Translations under genes and position numbers: made by a program
Notes under the pieces: generated by a model
What the model was told of the DNA's origin: nothing
The model's database searches: none
Seen by the model: only the letters and a program-made list of their open reading frames with translations
Source: Paraliobacillus quinghaiensis
GTDB taxonomy: Bacteria > Bacillota > Bacilli > Bacillales > Amphibacillaceae
DNA: 45,007 bases
Direction: 5' to 3'
NCBI RefSeq assembly: GCF_003426025.1
Contig: NZ_QJSH01000020.1
Coordinates: 1-45,007 of the forward strand
In this document: piece after piece, positions 14,634 through 23,257 of the stretch
Layout of the letters: every line of letters starts with the position of its first letter
Numbering within the stretch: position 1 is the first letter of the stretch

Positions 14634-16865
14634 TCACTCCGTACTTCGATTAATCGCCTCATGCATCGAAACATTATTCAATTTCCGTTGATTTAACAAA
14701 ATTGAAATGAAATAAGCCACAAGTATAACAATGAAGCTAATCACAACATTTAGCCAATCTAATTGAACCGGAATGGTTAAGTTCATTTCTGTTGTGATAG
14801 ACGTTAAAAAAGCAGACATGGACCAAAGGGTCACCGGAATACCAATGAGAAATCCTAAAATGACAAACCAACTATTAAAATCGATCATCAACCGGCGAAT
14901 CGACTTATCGTCATACCCAATCACTTTCATTAACGAAATTTTATAAGAATTTTCTTCAATTAAAAGTGAGACCAAAATATAAATAATCAGGATCCCGATG
15001 ATTCCTGCACCAATTGCAATGCCGATCACCATGTATTGCAACGGCTTTATTAGTTGATTATATCCATCTATTGTAGATTCCGTCGTTGTTGTAGTAAGAA
15101 GTGCTTCAGGATCAATCTTTAATGACTCTTTGGAATAAAGTGAGGTATAGCTCCTTTTTGGATAATCATTTTGTTGATTAAATTCACTTAATGGCATATA
15201 CACCCGGTCACCTAAATAAGAGTTTGCAATTTGATCAACTTTAATTGTGAACGTCTTGTTGTTTAATTGATTTTCAACGGTTAAAGCATCACCTTTTTCA
15301 ATGTTCAATTTGTCTGCTAATGATCGATTGATGATAGTGGTGTTAAAGTCTAACCTCTCACCTGCACGATTTTCTAAATGAATCGTTGTATTATCTGGTT
15401 TTAGTGCTGTTATCTGTATACTCTGATTATCTTTATTTTTGATAACAAAAGGGGCACTTGCTGCTTTTTGACCAGCTAGTGGTATCTCTGTTTGTAGTTG
15501 GTTAAAAGTATAGTGATAATTATATTGATTCACATTTTTAAAATTTTGTTGAATTAAATAATCAAAAGAATCATTGGTTACAAACCCAATCAATAACAAC
15601 ACTGTTGCGAACATAACACCAATCGTTAAAAAAGTAACACGCGGTAAATTTCGTAGTACTTCTCTTAATTTAAAACGGGAAGTAAACCTAAATCGCTTCA
15701 AATTGATCGAACGTTCTAAGAAATTAAGTTTCGTTTGTACGCCACCACCTTTAATTAAAACAACAGGTGGAATCTTTAATACCCGTCTAGCCAACACGTA
15801 CGTCAACGGTACAAAGAAGAGGACTGGTAATAACAAACTAATCACGAGATATAAAAAATGTGGATTGATCGTTAGTACTGGTAAATTATAAAATGCTGCA
15901 AACATCGATAGCAATGGTTGCATTAAAAACCAACCAAAAATAGTACCTAAAACACTCCCTAAGATTGCGATAATTGCTGAGTAACTTACGTAATGCCGGA
16001 TGATTTCTGACTTTTTATACCCGATTGCATATAGTGTTCCGATTTGAGCATACTCCGTTTTTAGTAACCGCCATAACAAAATCATAATAATAGTAACTGT
16101 AATCAGTAGCATCCCAATCGGTAATGTTTCTCCTGCTTGTTTAATACCTTGAATATCTCCTCTTATAAATGAGATTCTATTGTTATCTTCTCTATCCACC
16201 CACTTCAAGATGCGGTTAGATTGTGTGATATCGCGCTTAATTGCTGCTTTATCACCCTCAATTCCAGTAATGTTATAAAACAATTGTGCATCTGTCCATT
16301 GTTCAAAAACAGTTGATTTTACAACAGCTACCCCAAAAGCTTGTGAGTTTTTAAGGAAACCTGATTCGGATTTGAGCGGATAAACATAATCTGGCACAGC
16401 CATAGTCCCAACCACTGTAAATGTCTCTCCTGCCAATGGATAAGTATCACCAATAGCGACATCATTCTCTTTTGCAAAATTCGGATCAATCAAAAGCTCA
16501 TCATCTTGTTCAAGTGCTTCCCCTTCAATGACGGAATATTGATTAATCGAATCGGTCGCATTCAACAAGCGTAATGTCGTGTTATCATCTACTGCAACAT
16601 CTTTGGAATATCGTTCTTCAATCGTTACCTCGTGCGCTTCTTCTAATGATTGCACCTCTTGGATCGGTTCGGAAACAGTAAATTGCGCACCTTCTACATT
16701 GTTTTGTTCAAAAAATTGATTCAAGTTATCAATTAAATTAGCACCTGCTGCAGTAAAAGAATAAAAGATCATGGAACTTATAATGACTAGAAGCAATGCT
16801 GCACCATATTGCGCCTTTTTCTTAAGCATTGTTCGCCACAATTTTTTTCGTAAAGCCATTACCAC
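14634..16865 (-). CDS. ABC transporter permease, FtsX/MacB type
   Basis: A 743-residue permease. It has one N-terminal helix (about residues 18-40), a large extracellular region to about 245, three helices (about 250-375) ending in VLARRVLKIPPVVLIKGGG, then a second unit with a helix near 415, another extracellular domain, and three C-terminal helices (about 620-735) ending NNVSMHEAINRS. This is the duplicated FtsX-like layout of mechanotransmitting (MacB/type VII) ABC systems, which move peptides, lipids or drugs at the membrane face rather than pumping across it. Its start overlaps the ATPase gene by 7 bp, so the two are translationally coupled. Confidence 0.88.
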   Translation of the reverse strand: MVMALRKKLWRTMLKKKAQYGAALLLVIISSMIFYSFTAAGANLIDNLNQFFEQNNVEGAQFTVSEPIQEVQSLEEAHEVTIEERYSKDVAVDDNTTLRLLNATDSINQYSVIEGEALEQDDELLIDPNFAKENDVAIGDTYPLAGETFTVVGTMAVPDYVYPLKSESGFLKNSQAFGVAVVKSTVFEQWTDAQLFYNITGIEGDKAAIKRDITQSNRILKWVDREDNNRISFIRGDIQGIKQAGETLPIGMLLITVTIIMILLWRLLKTEYAQIGTLYAIGYKKSEIIRHYVSYSAIIAILGSVLGTIFGWFLMQPLLSMFAAFYNLPVLTINPHFLYLVISLLLPVLFFVPLTYVLARRVLKIPPVVLIKGGGVQTKLNFLERSINLKRFRFTSRFKLREVLRNLPRVTFLTIGVMFATVLLLIGFVTNDSFDYLIQQNFKNVNQYNYHYTFNQLQTEIPLAGQKAASAPFVIKNKDNQSIQITALKPDNTTIHLENRAGERLDFNTTIINRSLADKLNIEKGDALTVENQLNNKTFTIKVDQIANSYLGDRVYMPLSEFNQQNDYPKRSYTSLYSKESLKIDPEALLTTTTTESTIDGYNQLIKPLQYMVIGIAIGAGIIGILIIYILVSLLIEENSYKISLMKVIGYDDKSIRRLMIDFNSWFVILGFLIGIPVTLWSMSAFLTSITTEMNLTIPVQLDWLNVVISFIVILVAYFISILLNQRKLNNVSMHEAINRSTE

Positions 16866-17557
16866 TCGATCCTTTCTGGTGGATAAATATTTTCATTTAA
16901 CGTAACAGTATCGATCATGCCATCTTTTAGTTGAATGATCCGGTCTGCCATCTGACTGATCGCTTCATTATGGGTAATAATTAGTGTTGTGATGTTGTAA
17001 TTGCTATTCATCTTTTTCAGTAATGATAGAATGTCCTTAGATGTAACAGAGTCAAGTGAACCAGTTGGCTCATCACAAAGTAATAATTTGGGTTTACGCA
17101 CGATCGCTCTTGCAATGGACACTCGTTGTTGCTGGCCACCACTCAATTCACGCGGAAAGCAATCACCCATGCCTGACAATCCCACATCATCAATCACGTC
17201 GTTAATTTTTAATGGAGATGTACTAATGTTTGCTGCCACTTCAATATTTTCATAGACTGTTAAGTTGGGAATAAGGTTATTCATTTGAAAAACAAACCCA
17301 ATCATTTCGCGGCGATAGTTTACAGACTCCTTATCTGATAGGGAAGCCACATTCCATCCTTCCACCGAAATGTCACCATTATCTACCTGGTCAATTCCAC
17401 CAATTGCATTTAATAAGGTTGATTTCCCCGAACCAGATGGCCCTAGGATAACAGCAATCTCTCCTGTTTCCATCTCCAATGTGACATCTTTTAACGCATG
17501 AAAAGTCGTTTCACCACTGCGGTATGTTTTATTTATCTTTTGAACGGTCAATCCCAT
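16859..17557 (-). CDS. ABC transporter ATP-binding protein (LolD/MacB type)
   Basis: A 232-residue nucleotide-binding subunit. Walker A is GPSGSGKST (about 37-45), the Q-loop is in FVFQMNNLIPNLTV, the signature is LSGGQQQRVSIARAI, Walker B is LLLCDEPTGSLDS and the H-loop is LIITHNE. The LDS after Walker B and short length place it in the LolD/MacB group that pairs with FtsX-like permeases, as it does here. GGAGGAGG lies before the ATG, 22 bp after the tetR stop codon. Confidence 0.93.
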   Translation of the reverse strand: MGLTVQKINKTYRSGETTFHALKDVTLEMETGEIAVILGPSGSGKSTLLNAIGGIDQVDNGDISVEGWNVASLSDKESVNYRREMIGFVFQMNNLIPNLTVYENIEVAANISTSPLKINDVIDDVGLSGMGDCFPRELSGGQQQRVSIARAIVRKPKLLLCDEPTGSLDSVTSKDILSLLKKMNSNYNITTLIITHNEAISQMADRIIQLKDGMIDTVTLNENIYPPERIEW

Positions 17558-17579
17558 TCTTACTACCTCCTCCTACTAT

Positions 17580-18188
17580 TTATTTCCCATTAAAAATAAA
17601 AGCAATTTGTTGCTCAATCCGATCTACTAGCTGCTGATACGACATTTCATCTTGATAAATAAAAAGCATCGATTCCATCATCACGATATTGTATATAACT
17701 TCAGTTGCCTGCACACTATCTATTGGTACATGAGTGTCATTTTTATGGTCTTCTATGATCACTTTTAGGTGGTTCATCAAATCTTGATCAAGACCAAATA
17801 CTCCTCGCCTGATCCCATTACTTTCTTCTGCATCTTCTGTCATAACATGCGTAATTTCCCTCCAAAACTTTTTAGGAAAATCATCAAAAAAACGGGTAAT
17901 TAATTTTACAAAATAAGTAATTTTTTCAACAAGATTTTCACCTTCTGGGATGACAGAAACACCTTGATTATCTTCTTTTAATCGAGTGAATTCATCTTCC
18001 AACACAGCTAACAGCAGGCTCCCTTTTGATGGATAGTAATTATAGATAGTCCCTGTACCCATGTTAGCCTTTTTCGCAATTTCAGCGATCCTCGTTTCTT
18101 GATACCCTTTTTCCAAAAAGCTCTTTGTTGCTTCGTTGATTATTTTTTGTTGATTTTGATATTTCTTTTGTTCGCGTAAGCTAGCCAT
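17580..18188 (-). CDS. TetR-family repressor of the ABC operon
   Basis: A 202-residue regulator. The N-terminal helix-turn-helix is typical: INEATKSFLEKGYQETRIAE, IAKKANMGTGTIYNYYPSKG, SLLLAVLEDE. The C-terminal helical domain would bind the inducer. It is the first gene of an operon with the ATPase and permease, the usual layout for a substrate-induced efflux system. A palindrome directly upstream (18202-18245) is the likely operator. Confidence 0.9.
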   Translation of the reverse strand: MASLREQKKYQNQQKIINEATKSFLEKGYQETRIAEIAKKANMGTGTIYNYYPSKGSLLLAVLEDEFTRLKEDNQGVSVIPEGENLVEKITYFVKLITRFFDDFPKKFWREITHVMTEDAEESNGIRRGVFGLDQDLMNHLKVIIEDHKNDTHVPIDSVQATEVIYNIVMMESMLFIYQDEMSYQQLVDRIEQQIAFIFNGK

Positions 18189-18201
18189 TTAATTTCCTCC
18201 G

Positions 18202-18245
18202 AATAAAAGTGAATGCATTCATTTATGAACAGGTTCACTTTTATT
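18202..18245 (-). promoter_or_regulatory. Candidate TetR operator
   Basis: Outer arms AATAAAAGTGAA (18202-18213) and TTCACTTTTATT (18234-18245) are exact reverse complements. They enclose the perfect palindrome TGAATGCATTCA (18210-18221). The site is 14 bp upstream of the tetR start codon. Confidence 0.7.
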
Positions 18246-18295
18246 GTAAACGATATAATTTCACATGACCAGTGAAATCCACGTGAAATTAAAAA

Positions 18296-18350
18296 AGGTA
18301 CCTGCTACTCCAAAAAGACATTTAACCTTTGGAATTGCTTGGCACCTTAA
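18296..18350. repeat. Dispersed GGTACC-type palindromic repeat
   Basis: AGGTACCTGCTACTCCAAAAA at the left and GCTTGGCACCTT at the right form a long imperfect hairpin around AGACATTT. It can fold at the end of the small gene at 18352. Confidence 0.6.
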
Positions 18351-18351
18351 T

Positions 18352-18522
18352 TTATAAATATATTGTCCCTTTAAACTGAATATCAACCTCTGATGAATGG
18401 TTTTGCATTGTTTTTGTCATAAATTCTTTTGCTTGCGTCAATGCATCGAGCATTCCTTCTGCTTCAAATTTAACCTCTATTGGATTAAGAGGGGTTTTTA
18501 ACAAAAAGATGTATTGTTTCAT
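18352..18522 (-). CDS. Hypothetical 56-aa protein
   Basis: An open frame of 57 codons with an excellent AGGAGGG ribosome binding site 6 bp before the ATG. The product begins MKQYIFLLKTPLNPIEVKF and continues EAEGMLDALTQAKEFMTKT to end QFKGTIYL. It reads as a small alternating strand/helix fold with no membrane segment. I do not know the family. The ribosome binding site, codon use and clean stop before the repeat make it a likely real gene. Confidence 0.6.
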   Translation of the reverse strand: MKQYIFLLKTPLNPIEVKFEAEGMLDALTQAKEFMTKTMQNHSSEVDIQFKGTIYL

Positions 18523-18660
18523 GCTGTTCCCTCCTTGTTTTCATAGTTAGTGATTCCATAATACCACAACAAGAAAACGCTTTCAATAGTAATTTTTATT
18601 ACTTTTAATGTTCATTTTTAAGCTCTAAACTGAGCTACATTTAAAATAAATCCGCGAAAA

Positions 18661-18710
18661 ATACCTGGCATCCCAAAAGAGAAGTTGTCTATTTGAAATA
18701 CCAGGTACCA
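18661..18710. repeat. Dispersed GGTACC-type palindromic repeat
   Basis: ATACCTGGCATCCCAAAAGA and GAAATACCAGGTACC are the two arms, directly downstream (minus sense) of the DUF2316 gene. Confidence 0.65.
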
Positions 18711-18725
18711 ATCAAATCCTATTTG

Positions 18726-18959
18726 TTAACTACCGCTGTACGGTTCCTTGCCTTGCTCCTCTAACTTCTCCGCCAAATAATTACGCAAGCGTGATACCGC
18801 TTCTTCATCAGTGGTAGGGCCTAATTTTATCGCCTCTTCGTACTGCTCATGACTGAAAGCTAGATCAGCTTGAATAACTTCAGGTGTTAATCCAGCATGT
18901 TTAAAATTCTCTCTTAGTTCCTTAGCCACATGCTGTTTCTCTTCAGGATTTAAACTCAT
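18726..18959 (-). CDS. DUF2316 family protein
   Basis: A 77-residue protein: MSLNPEEKQHVAKELRENFK, HAGLTPEVIQADLAFSHEQY, then LRNYLAEKLEEQGKEPYSG. This matches DUF2316, small proteins with a helix-turn-helix-like N-terminal half (GLTPEVIQADL). Function is unknown, perhaps DNA-binding. TGGAGGTGAG precedes the ATG. It is monocistronic. Confidence 0.85.
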   Translation of the reverse strand: MSLNPEEKQHVAKELRENFKHAGLTPEVIQADLAFSHEQYEEAIKLGPTTDEEAVSRLRNYLAEKLEEQGKEPYSGS

Positions 18960-19018
18960 TTTTCTCTCACCTCCAAATTAAGCTATTTTCAGCTTTCCCA
19001 ACTATCTATTTTTTAGTA

Positions 19019-19053
19019 GGTGCCTGGCACAACCCGAAAAATAGTTGACACGA
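19019..19053. repeat. Partial dispersed GGTGCCTGGCAC repeat
   Basis: AGGTGCCTGGCACAACCCGA followed by AAAATAGTTGACA is one arm of the repeat family. The second arm is missing or too decayed to see. Confidence 0.55.
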
Positions 19054-19068
19054 CATTCACCAAATACC

Positions 19069-20079
19069 TTATGTTTTTCGTAATAATAAAAATATAAAAT
19101 ATGGAGCGCCTATTAATGCAGTCATAATACCTGCAGCAATTCCAGCAGGTTCAACTACATTACGTCCGATTGTGTCAGCAAGTAATAACAGCCACCCACC
19201 GATAAGAATTGCAATTGGCATAAACAGTTGATTTCTAGGACCGACTAAACTTTTGGCAATATGAGGAGCCATGAGACCAATAAAAGCAATACCACCTGTT
19301 ACAGAAACAGCAGCTGCTGCTAATGCTACAGCTGTTAACAACAAAATAATTCTCTCTCTTTCTACAGATACTCCGACACCTATTGCAACTGCTTCACTTA
19401 GACTTAACAAATTTAAGATATTCGATTTAAATAAAGTAAATGGTATAAGAATAATAATCCAAGGTAATATAGCTAAAATAAACGGCCAATCCGCACCCCA
19501 TATATTTCCTGATAACCATTTTGCAATAAAATCTACCTTTTGACGTTCTGCTGAAGAAATAAGTACAATCATTGCACCCGAACAAGCCATGGAAAAACCA
19601 ATTCCCACCAAGACCAACTTGATAGGCTGTAAACCATCGTGCTTGTTATAAGAGAAAATGTAAATGAGACATGCTGTAAGAAAAGCACCTATAAATGCAA
19701 CCAAAGGAAGTATATAGACAAATGATCCAGCCTCGATAGGAAAATATAAAAAGAACGCAGCAATTGCCACACCAGCTCCAGCGTTAATCCCAATTATTCC
19801 TGGGTCAGCTAGGTCATTTCTCGTTATTCCTTGTAAAATAGCACCAGAAACCGCTAACGCCATACCCGCCAACAGTGTGATAAATATGCGAGGTAACCGT
19901 ATAGAGAATAGTACGAATTCTTCTTTAAATGTGCCCTCTCCCATTAAAGTGGGAAGCAAACGTTGATAAGATACACTTGAGTAGCCCAATCCCATACTAA
20001 TAATTATCGTTAGGAATATAGCTGCTAGTAAAAATAGAAAAATAATGCGTTGTTTTTTAACCAATTTAGACTTAATCAT
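19069..20079 (-). CDS. Iron-siderophore ABC transporter permease (FecCD family)
   Basis: A 336-residue permease with about ten helices. FecCD landmarks: FSIRLPRIFITLLAGMALAV, SGAILQGITRNDLADPGIIG, INAGAGVAIAAF, GGIAFIGLMAPHIAKSLVGP and LLLADTIGRNVVEPAGIAAG. FIGLMAPHIAKS is the loop that contacts the ATPase. It overlaps the upstream permease gene by 4 bp, so the two form a heterodimer encoded as a coupled pair. Confidence 0.92.
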   Translation of the reverse strand: MIKSKLVKKQRIIFLFLLAAIFLTIIISMGLGYSSVSYQRLLPTLMGEGTFKEEFVLFSIRLPRIFITLLAGMALAVSGAILQGITRNDLADPGIIGINAGAGVAIAAFFLYFPIEAGSFVYILPLVAFIGAFLTACLIYIFSYNKHDGLQPIKLVLVGIGFSMACSGAMIVLISSAERQKVDFIAKWLSGNIWGADWPFILAILPWIIILIPFTLFKSNILNLLSLSEAVAIGVGVSVERERIILLLTAVALAAAAVSVTGGIAFIGLMAPHIAKSLVGPRNQLFMPIAILIGGWLLLLADTIGRNVVEPAGIAAGIMTALIGAPYFIFLLLRKT

Positions 20080-21083
20080 ACGAATGCTCTTCCTCCTTTT
20101 TGAACGATTAGTAAAAAGAAAGGAAGCCCCAGAATAGATACTATAGCAACAACAGGCGTTTCAAATGGTGCATTGATTGTTCTTGCAAGTGTGTCAGCTA
20201 ATAACATGAATGTTCCACCCAAGATAGCTGACATAGGCAAAACGAAACGATAATCTGTTCCAGTAACCCTACGAACGATATGAGGAATCATTAATCCAAC
20301 AAACGCTAAATTACCAACTAATGCTACAGATGTACCTGCTAATAAAACAATAATGAGAAACAACATATATTTTACCCGGGTTATATTTTGTCCTAAACCG
20401 ATCGCAACCTCTTCATTTAAACTAAGAATGGTAAGCTGTCTAGCTAATAAAAGAGCAAATGTTATACTAATAAGGATAAAAGGAACAATAATTTGAAGCT
20501 GTCCCCATGTTGTGCCAATTAACCCTCCGGCAGTCCACATTGACACGTCTTTAGAAATCATAAAATACAAACCAATCCACTCTGTAATCGCATGAAGAAA
20601 TGCTGAAATAGCAGCTCCTGCTAAAACAAGACGAAACGGAGAAAGTCCTCCTCTTCTAATTGAGCCAATTCCTATAACTAAAACCATGCCTAATGCAGCA
20701 CCTATAAAGCAGGCAATAGTAATCCAAAAATAGTTAGCTGAGGGGATTAGAACAATGGTTAAAGCAAGTGCAGCATTAGCACCAGCTGTTAAACCTAGTA
20801 ATCCAGGGTCTGCCAAGGGATTTCTCGTAACTCCTTGCATGATTGAGCCTGAAACTGCCAAAGAAGCACCAACAAATACAGCAGCTATTACACGAGGTAA
20901 TCTAATTTCATTTAGCATAACTACTGTGTCACTAACTTTGTTAGATATAATAGCATTCCACGAATCATTTATAGTCGTGTCAGCCGCACCTAAGACCATT
21001 GAAATAAAAAATGAACTAATAAGTACTAAGATACCTATTAGAAACTTGTAAAAAATGGGTATAGAACTAAATCGTTTCATCAT
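20076..21083 (-). CDS. Iron-siderophore ABC transporter permease (FecCD family)
   Basis: A 335-residue partner permease: LNEIRLPRVIAAVFVGASLA, SGSIMQGVTRNPLADPGLLG, FVGLMIPHIVRRVTG and LADTLARTINAPFETPVVAI are standard FecCD motifs. It is the second membrane subunit of the hydroxamate-type siderophore importer and comes after the binding-protein gene. The 133-bp gap before it carries a hairpin that could lower permease expression relative to the binding protein. Confidence 0.92.
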   Translation of the reverse strand: MMKRFSSIPIFYKFLIGILVLISSFFISMVLGAADTTINDSWNAIISNKVSDTVVMLNEIRLPRVIAAVFVGASLAVSGSIMQGVTRNPLADPGLLGLTAGANAALALTIVLIPSANYFWITIACFIGAALGMVLVIGIGSIRRGGLSPFRLVLAGAAISAFLHAITEWIGLYFMISKDVSMWTAGGLIGTTWGQLQIIVPFILISITFALLLARQLTILSLNEEVAIGLGQNITRVKYMLFLIIVLLAGTSVALVGNLAFVGLMIPHIVRRVTGTDYRFVLPMSAILGGTFMLLADTLARTINAPFETPVVAIVSILGLPFFLLIVQKGGRAFV

Positions 21084-21132
21084 ATTATCGCATCTTTCTT
21101 TTTAAGAATGAGGATGGAAAAAAATATTAAAA

Positions 21133-21188
21133 GGAAAAAAGTATAGGATAACCCAAGCAGGTCACCTGACCAGTTGAGTCATCCTATT
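21133..21188 (-). terminator. Intra-operon attenuating hairpin
   Basis: On the minus strand ATAGGAT pairs with ATCCTAT, and GGTCA with TGACC inside, followed by ACTTTTTT. It sits between the binding-protein gene and the permeases, where partial termination commonly boosts the binding protein. Confidence 0.6.
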
Positions 21189-21216
21189 CATAATATCATT
21201 ATAAATATACTATTAG

Positions 21217-22194
21217 TTAGTTGGCAAGAAAGTTTTCTCTAAAGAATTCTAGTTGGTATTCCAACGTGAGTGGATCACTGAAATAGAATTTGGTTGCATC
21301 TGCTACAAATGCTTGATCATTTTTTACAGCAGGAATATTATTATATGTTTCAGAATCCAAGAATGAAGTATCGGTTTCCGTCTTACTTACAATTAAGTAA
21401 TCCCCTACAAATTCAGGAAGAACTTCCATAGAAATTGTGTAGTATCCAGGTTCTAAGGCTGTCTCCTTTACTTTTTCAGGCATATTTAATCCCATTTCTT
21501 GATAAAGTAATTCTGTTCCGCGCGCCCAGTTATCTCCAAACACGTATAAATCTTTATTAAAGTTTTCAATAACAGTTACTGTTGCATCTTCTCCAATTTC
21601 AGCTTTAACTTCTTCTCCTAAAGTTTGGGCCCGTTGTTTATAATCATCAATCCATGCTTGTGCTTCTTCTTCTTTGTTTAACACTTTACCAATCTCTAAA
21701 TGTTGCGTTAAGTAATCAAGTTCTCCCCAAGCAAACGTAACAGTTGGGGCAATTTCACTTATTTTGTCAAGATTTTTTGTACTAGATAAACCAATAATTA
21801 AATCTGGGTTTAACTCAATAATTTTTTCGAGATTTTCCTCTGATACTTCTTCTACCCCTTCTAGCTTCTCAGCATAAAGCGGGTTTCCCATTGACCATGA
21901 ATCAACCCCAACTAAAGGAGTATCCAATGCTATAACATTCCCTGCATAGGAGGACAGCACAACTACGCGCTGCGGATTAGCTGGCACTTCAACAGGTCCG
22001 TTTTCAGATTGATAGGTAATGGTACCTGATGTTTCTTCTTCACCTTCTGTTTCGTTAGCTTCATTTTCTGTTGTTTCATTTACTGAATCCGTTGAATTGT
22101 TTGACTCCTCTTCATTTGTATCTGAAGAATTACTTCCACATGCACTAAGCATAATTAGTAATAGTATTAGGAATGGTACTAGTAACTTTTTCAT
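21217..22194 (-). CDS. Iron-siderophore ABC transporter substrate-binding lipoprotein
   Basis: A 325-residue lipoprotein. The signal ends in the lipobox LSAC at Cys19, then an acidic Ser/Asn/Glu linker to about residue 62. The FhuD/FepB-like domain follows: PQRVVVLSSYAGNVIALDTP, LVGVDSW, ELNPDLIIG, then a long helix and TVTVIENF. The family binds ferric siderophores, most likely hydroxamates by similarity to YxeB/FhuD-type proteins. AAGGAG lies before the ATG, within the end of the broken ATPase gene. It is the first intact gene of the Fur-regulated unit. Confidence 0.9.
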   Translation of the reverse strand: MKKLLVPFLILLLIMLSACGSNSSDTNEEESNNSTDSVNETTENEANETEGEEETSGTITYQSENGPVEVPANPQRVVVLSSYAGNVIALDTPLVGVDSWSMGNPLYAEKLEGVEEVSEENLEKIIELNPDLIIGLSSTKNLDKISEIAPTVTFAWGELDYLTQHLEIGKVLNKEEEAQAWIDDYKQRAQTLGEEVKAEIGEDATVTVIENFNKDLYVFGDNWARGTELLYQEMGLNMPEKVKETALEPGYYTISMEVLPEFVGDYLIVSKTETDTSFLDSETYNNIPAVKNDQAFVADATKFYFSDPLTLEYQLEFFRENFLAN

Positions 22195-22196
22195 TA

Positions 22197-22480
22197 TTAT
22201 TCTTCTCCTTTTAGTAGATTATAAGTTATACACATTGGTTTATTTGTTCGAGGATGTCTTCCTATTTCAGCGTCAATCTGAAAACTATGGCCATCTAAAA
22301 TAATAGAACCCGACTGATGGGAAATAATACGAGTAATAGCTTTTAGTAAAGTTGATTTCCCACATCCGTTTGAACCAATAATGGCTGTAATTTTTTGATA
22401 GGGATTTCAATCGTCAAGTCTTTAACAATTAAGTCTTCTCCGTAGCTGATATGTAATTGTTCTGTAAACAGGCGAACCAT
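22197..22480 (-). pseudogene. Broken siderophore-ABC ATPase gene (frameshift plus internal deletion)
   Basis: ATG at 22480 follows GGAGGACTCTCT. The frame encodes MVRLFTEQLHISYGEDLIVK DLTIEIPIKK, then shifts at a run of six A. With one more A it continues ITAIIGSNGCGKSTLLKAIT (intact Walker A) to IILDGHS. It then jumps to FQIDAEIGRHPRTNKPMCIT YN, which looks like the usual C-terminal end of FecE/YfmF-type ATPases. About 170 residues holding the Q-loop, signature and Walker B are missing. The region is 284 bp, one short of a codon multiple, fitting a single-base loss on top of an in-frame deletion. It cannot make a working ATPase. Confidence 0.85.
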
Positions 22481-22514
22481 AGAGAGTCCTCCGTTTTTAA
22501 GTATGTGTATGTAT

Positions 22515-22529
22515 TGATAATGATTATCA
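22515..22529 (-). promoter_or_regulatory. Fur box of the siderophore operon
   Basis: TGATAATGATTATCA is a perfect 7-1-7 Fur-family operator. It lies 10-15 bp downstream of the predicted -10 element, so Fe-Fur would block transcription start. Expression is expected under iron limitation. Confidence 0.9.
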
Positions 22530-22541
22530 GTATCGTTTATA

Positions 22542-22569
22542 ATAATACTATAATTCTACACTTTGTCAA
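22542..22569 (-). promoter_or_regulatory. SigA promoter of the siderophore operon
   Basis: On the minus strand a consensus TTGACA (22569-22564) is followed after 16 bp by TATTAT (22547-22542). The Fur box overlaps the expected start region. Confidence 0.75.
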
Positions 22570-22660
22570 CAATATTTTTTAGGTTTTATAACACGAATTT
22601 AGAATAATCGAGGCTTTCATTTGGTGTTATTCTTGTTATTATATCGAACATAAGCTTTCG

Positions 22661-23131
22661 TTAATTTAATGAAATGCTTTTCTCTATTTTGGATATCCAC
22701 TTATAATATTTAACTAAAATAATTAGTAATAAAGGATCGATAAATATTGAATATTCCAATCTCCACCATCCATAATTAAAATATCCCAAAGGTTCAGGTA
22801 ATAGTGCTATCACTTCATATAAGACTAAAGGTATCAACCAATACAGATAATACAAAACTTTTTTAAATAATGTTGCGTTAAAAGGATACCAATTTAAAAA
22901 CATCATATTTACTGGTGGAATCAGAAGGGTAACAGTAGGTAAATCCAAAAGGTCAACATCTTTAGAAAAGTACCAATAGCCTTGAAGTTTATGGTCAATA
23001 TAACCATCAAAAGCCATTTGAAGAATAATAGTAAATGACCAAATATGTACAATTTGATTTTTAGTAAGGCGTTTATTAGTTCTAAAAGCTACGATATTGA
23101 AAAGGAAAATAGCAATAATAAGTCCAATCAT
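22661..23131 (-). CDS. Membrane protein, probably CBO0543 family
   Basis: A 156-residue protein with four or five membrane helices. HKLQGYWYFSKDVDLLDLP and LLIPPVNMMFLNWYPF, followed by a YYLYWLIPLVLYEVIALLPE helix, resemble the CBO0543-type integral membrane proteins common in spore formers. Function is unknown. The ATG is preceded by GGAAGG. The next gene upstream on the same strand encodes a related type of protein, so the two may have arisen by duplication and diverged. Confidence 0.6.
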   Translation of the reverse strand: MIGLIIAIFLFNIVAFRTNKRLTKNQIVHIWSFTIILQMAFDGYIDHKLQGYWYFSKDVDLLDLPTVTLLIPPVNMMFLNWYPFNATLFKKVLYYLYWLIPLVLYEVIALLPEPLGYFNYGWWRLEYSIFIDPLLLIILVKYYKWISKIEKSISLN

Positions 23132-23257
23132 AAAATTATTCCTTCCATTCTTCTAATTGCTATTACTTTTCCCTTTACTAAATTTAATTATTCTACCTCT
23201 ACACTTTAAATACATTTTTTTACAAACTGTTCAAAAATTGTTCGTTGGATTCTTTAG

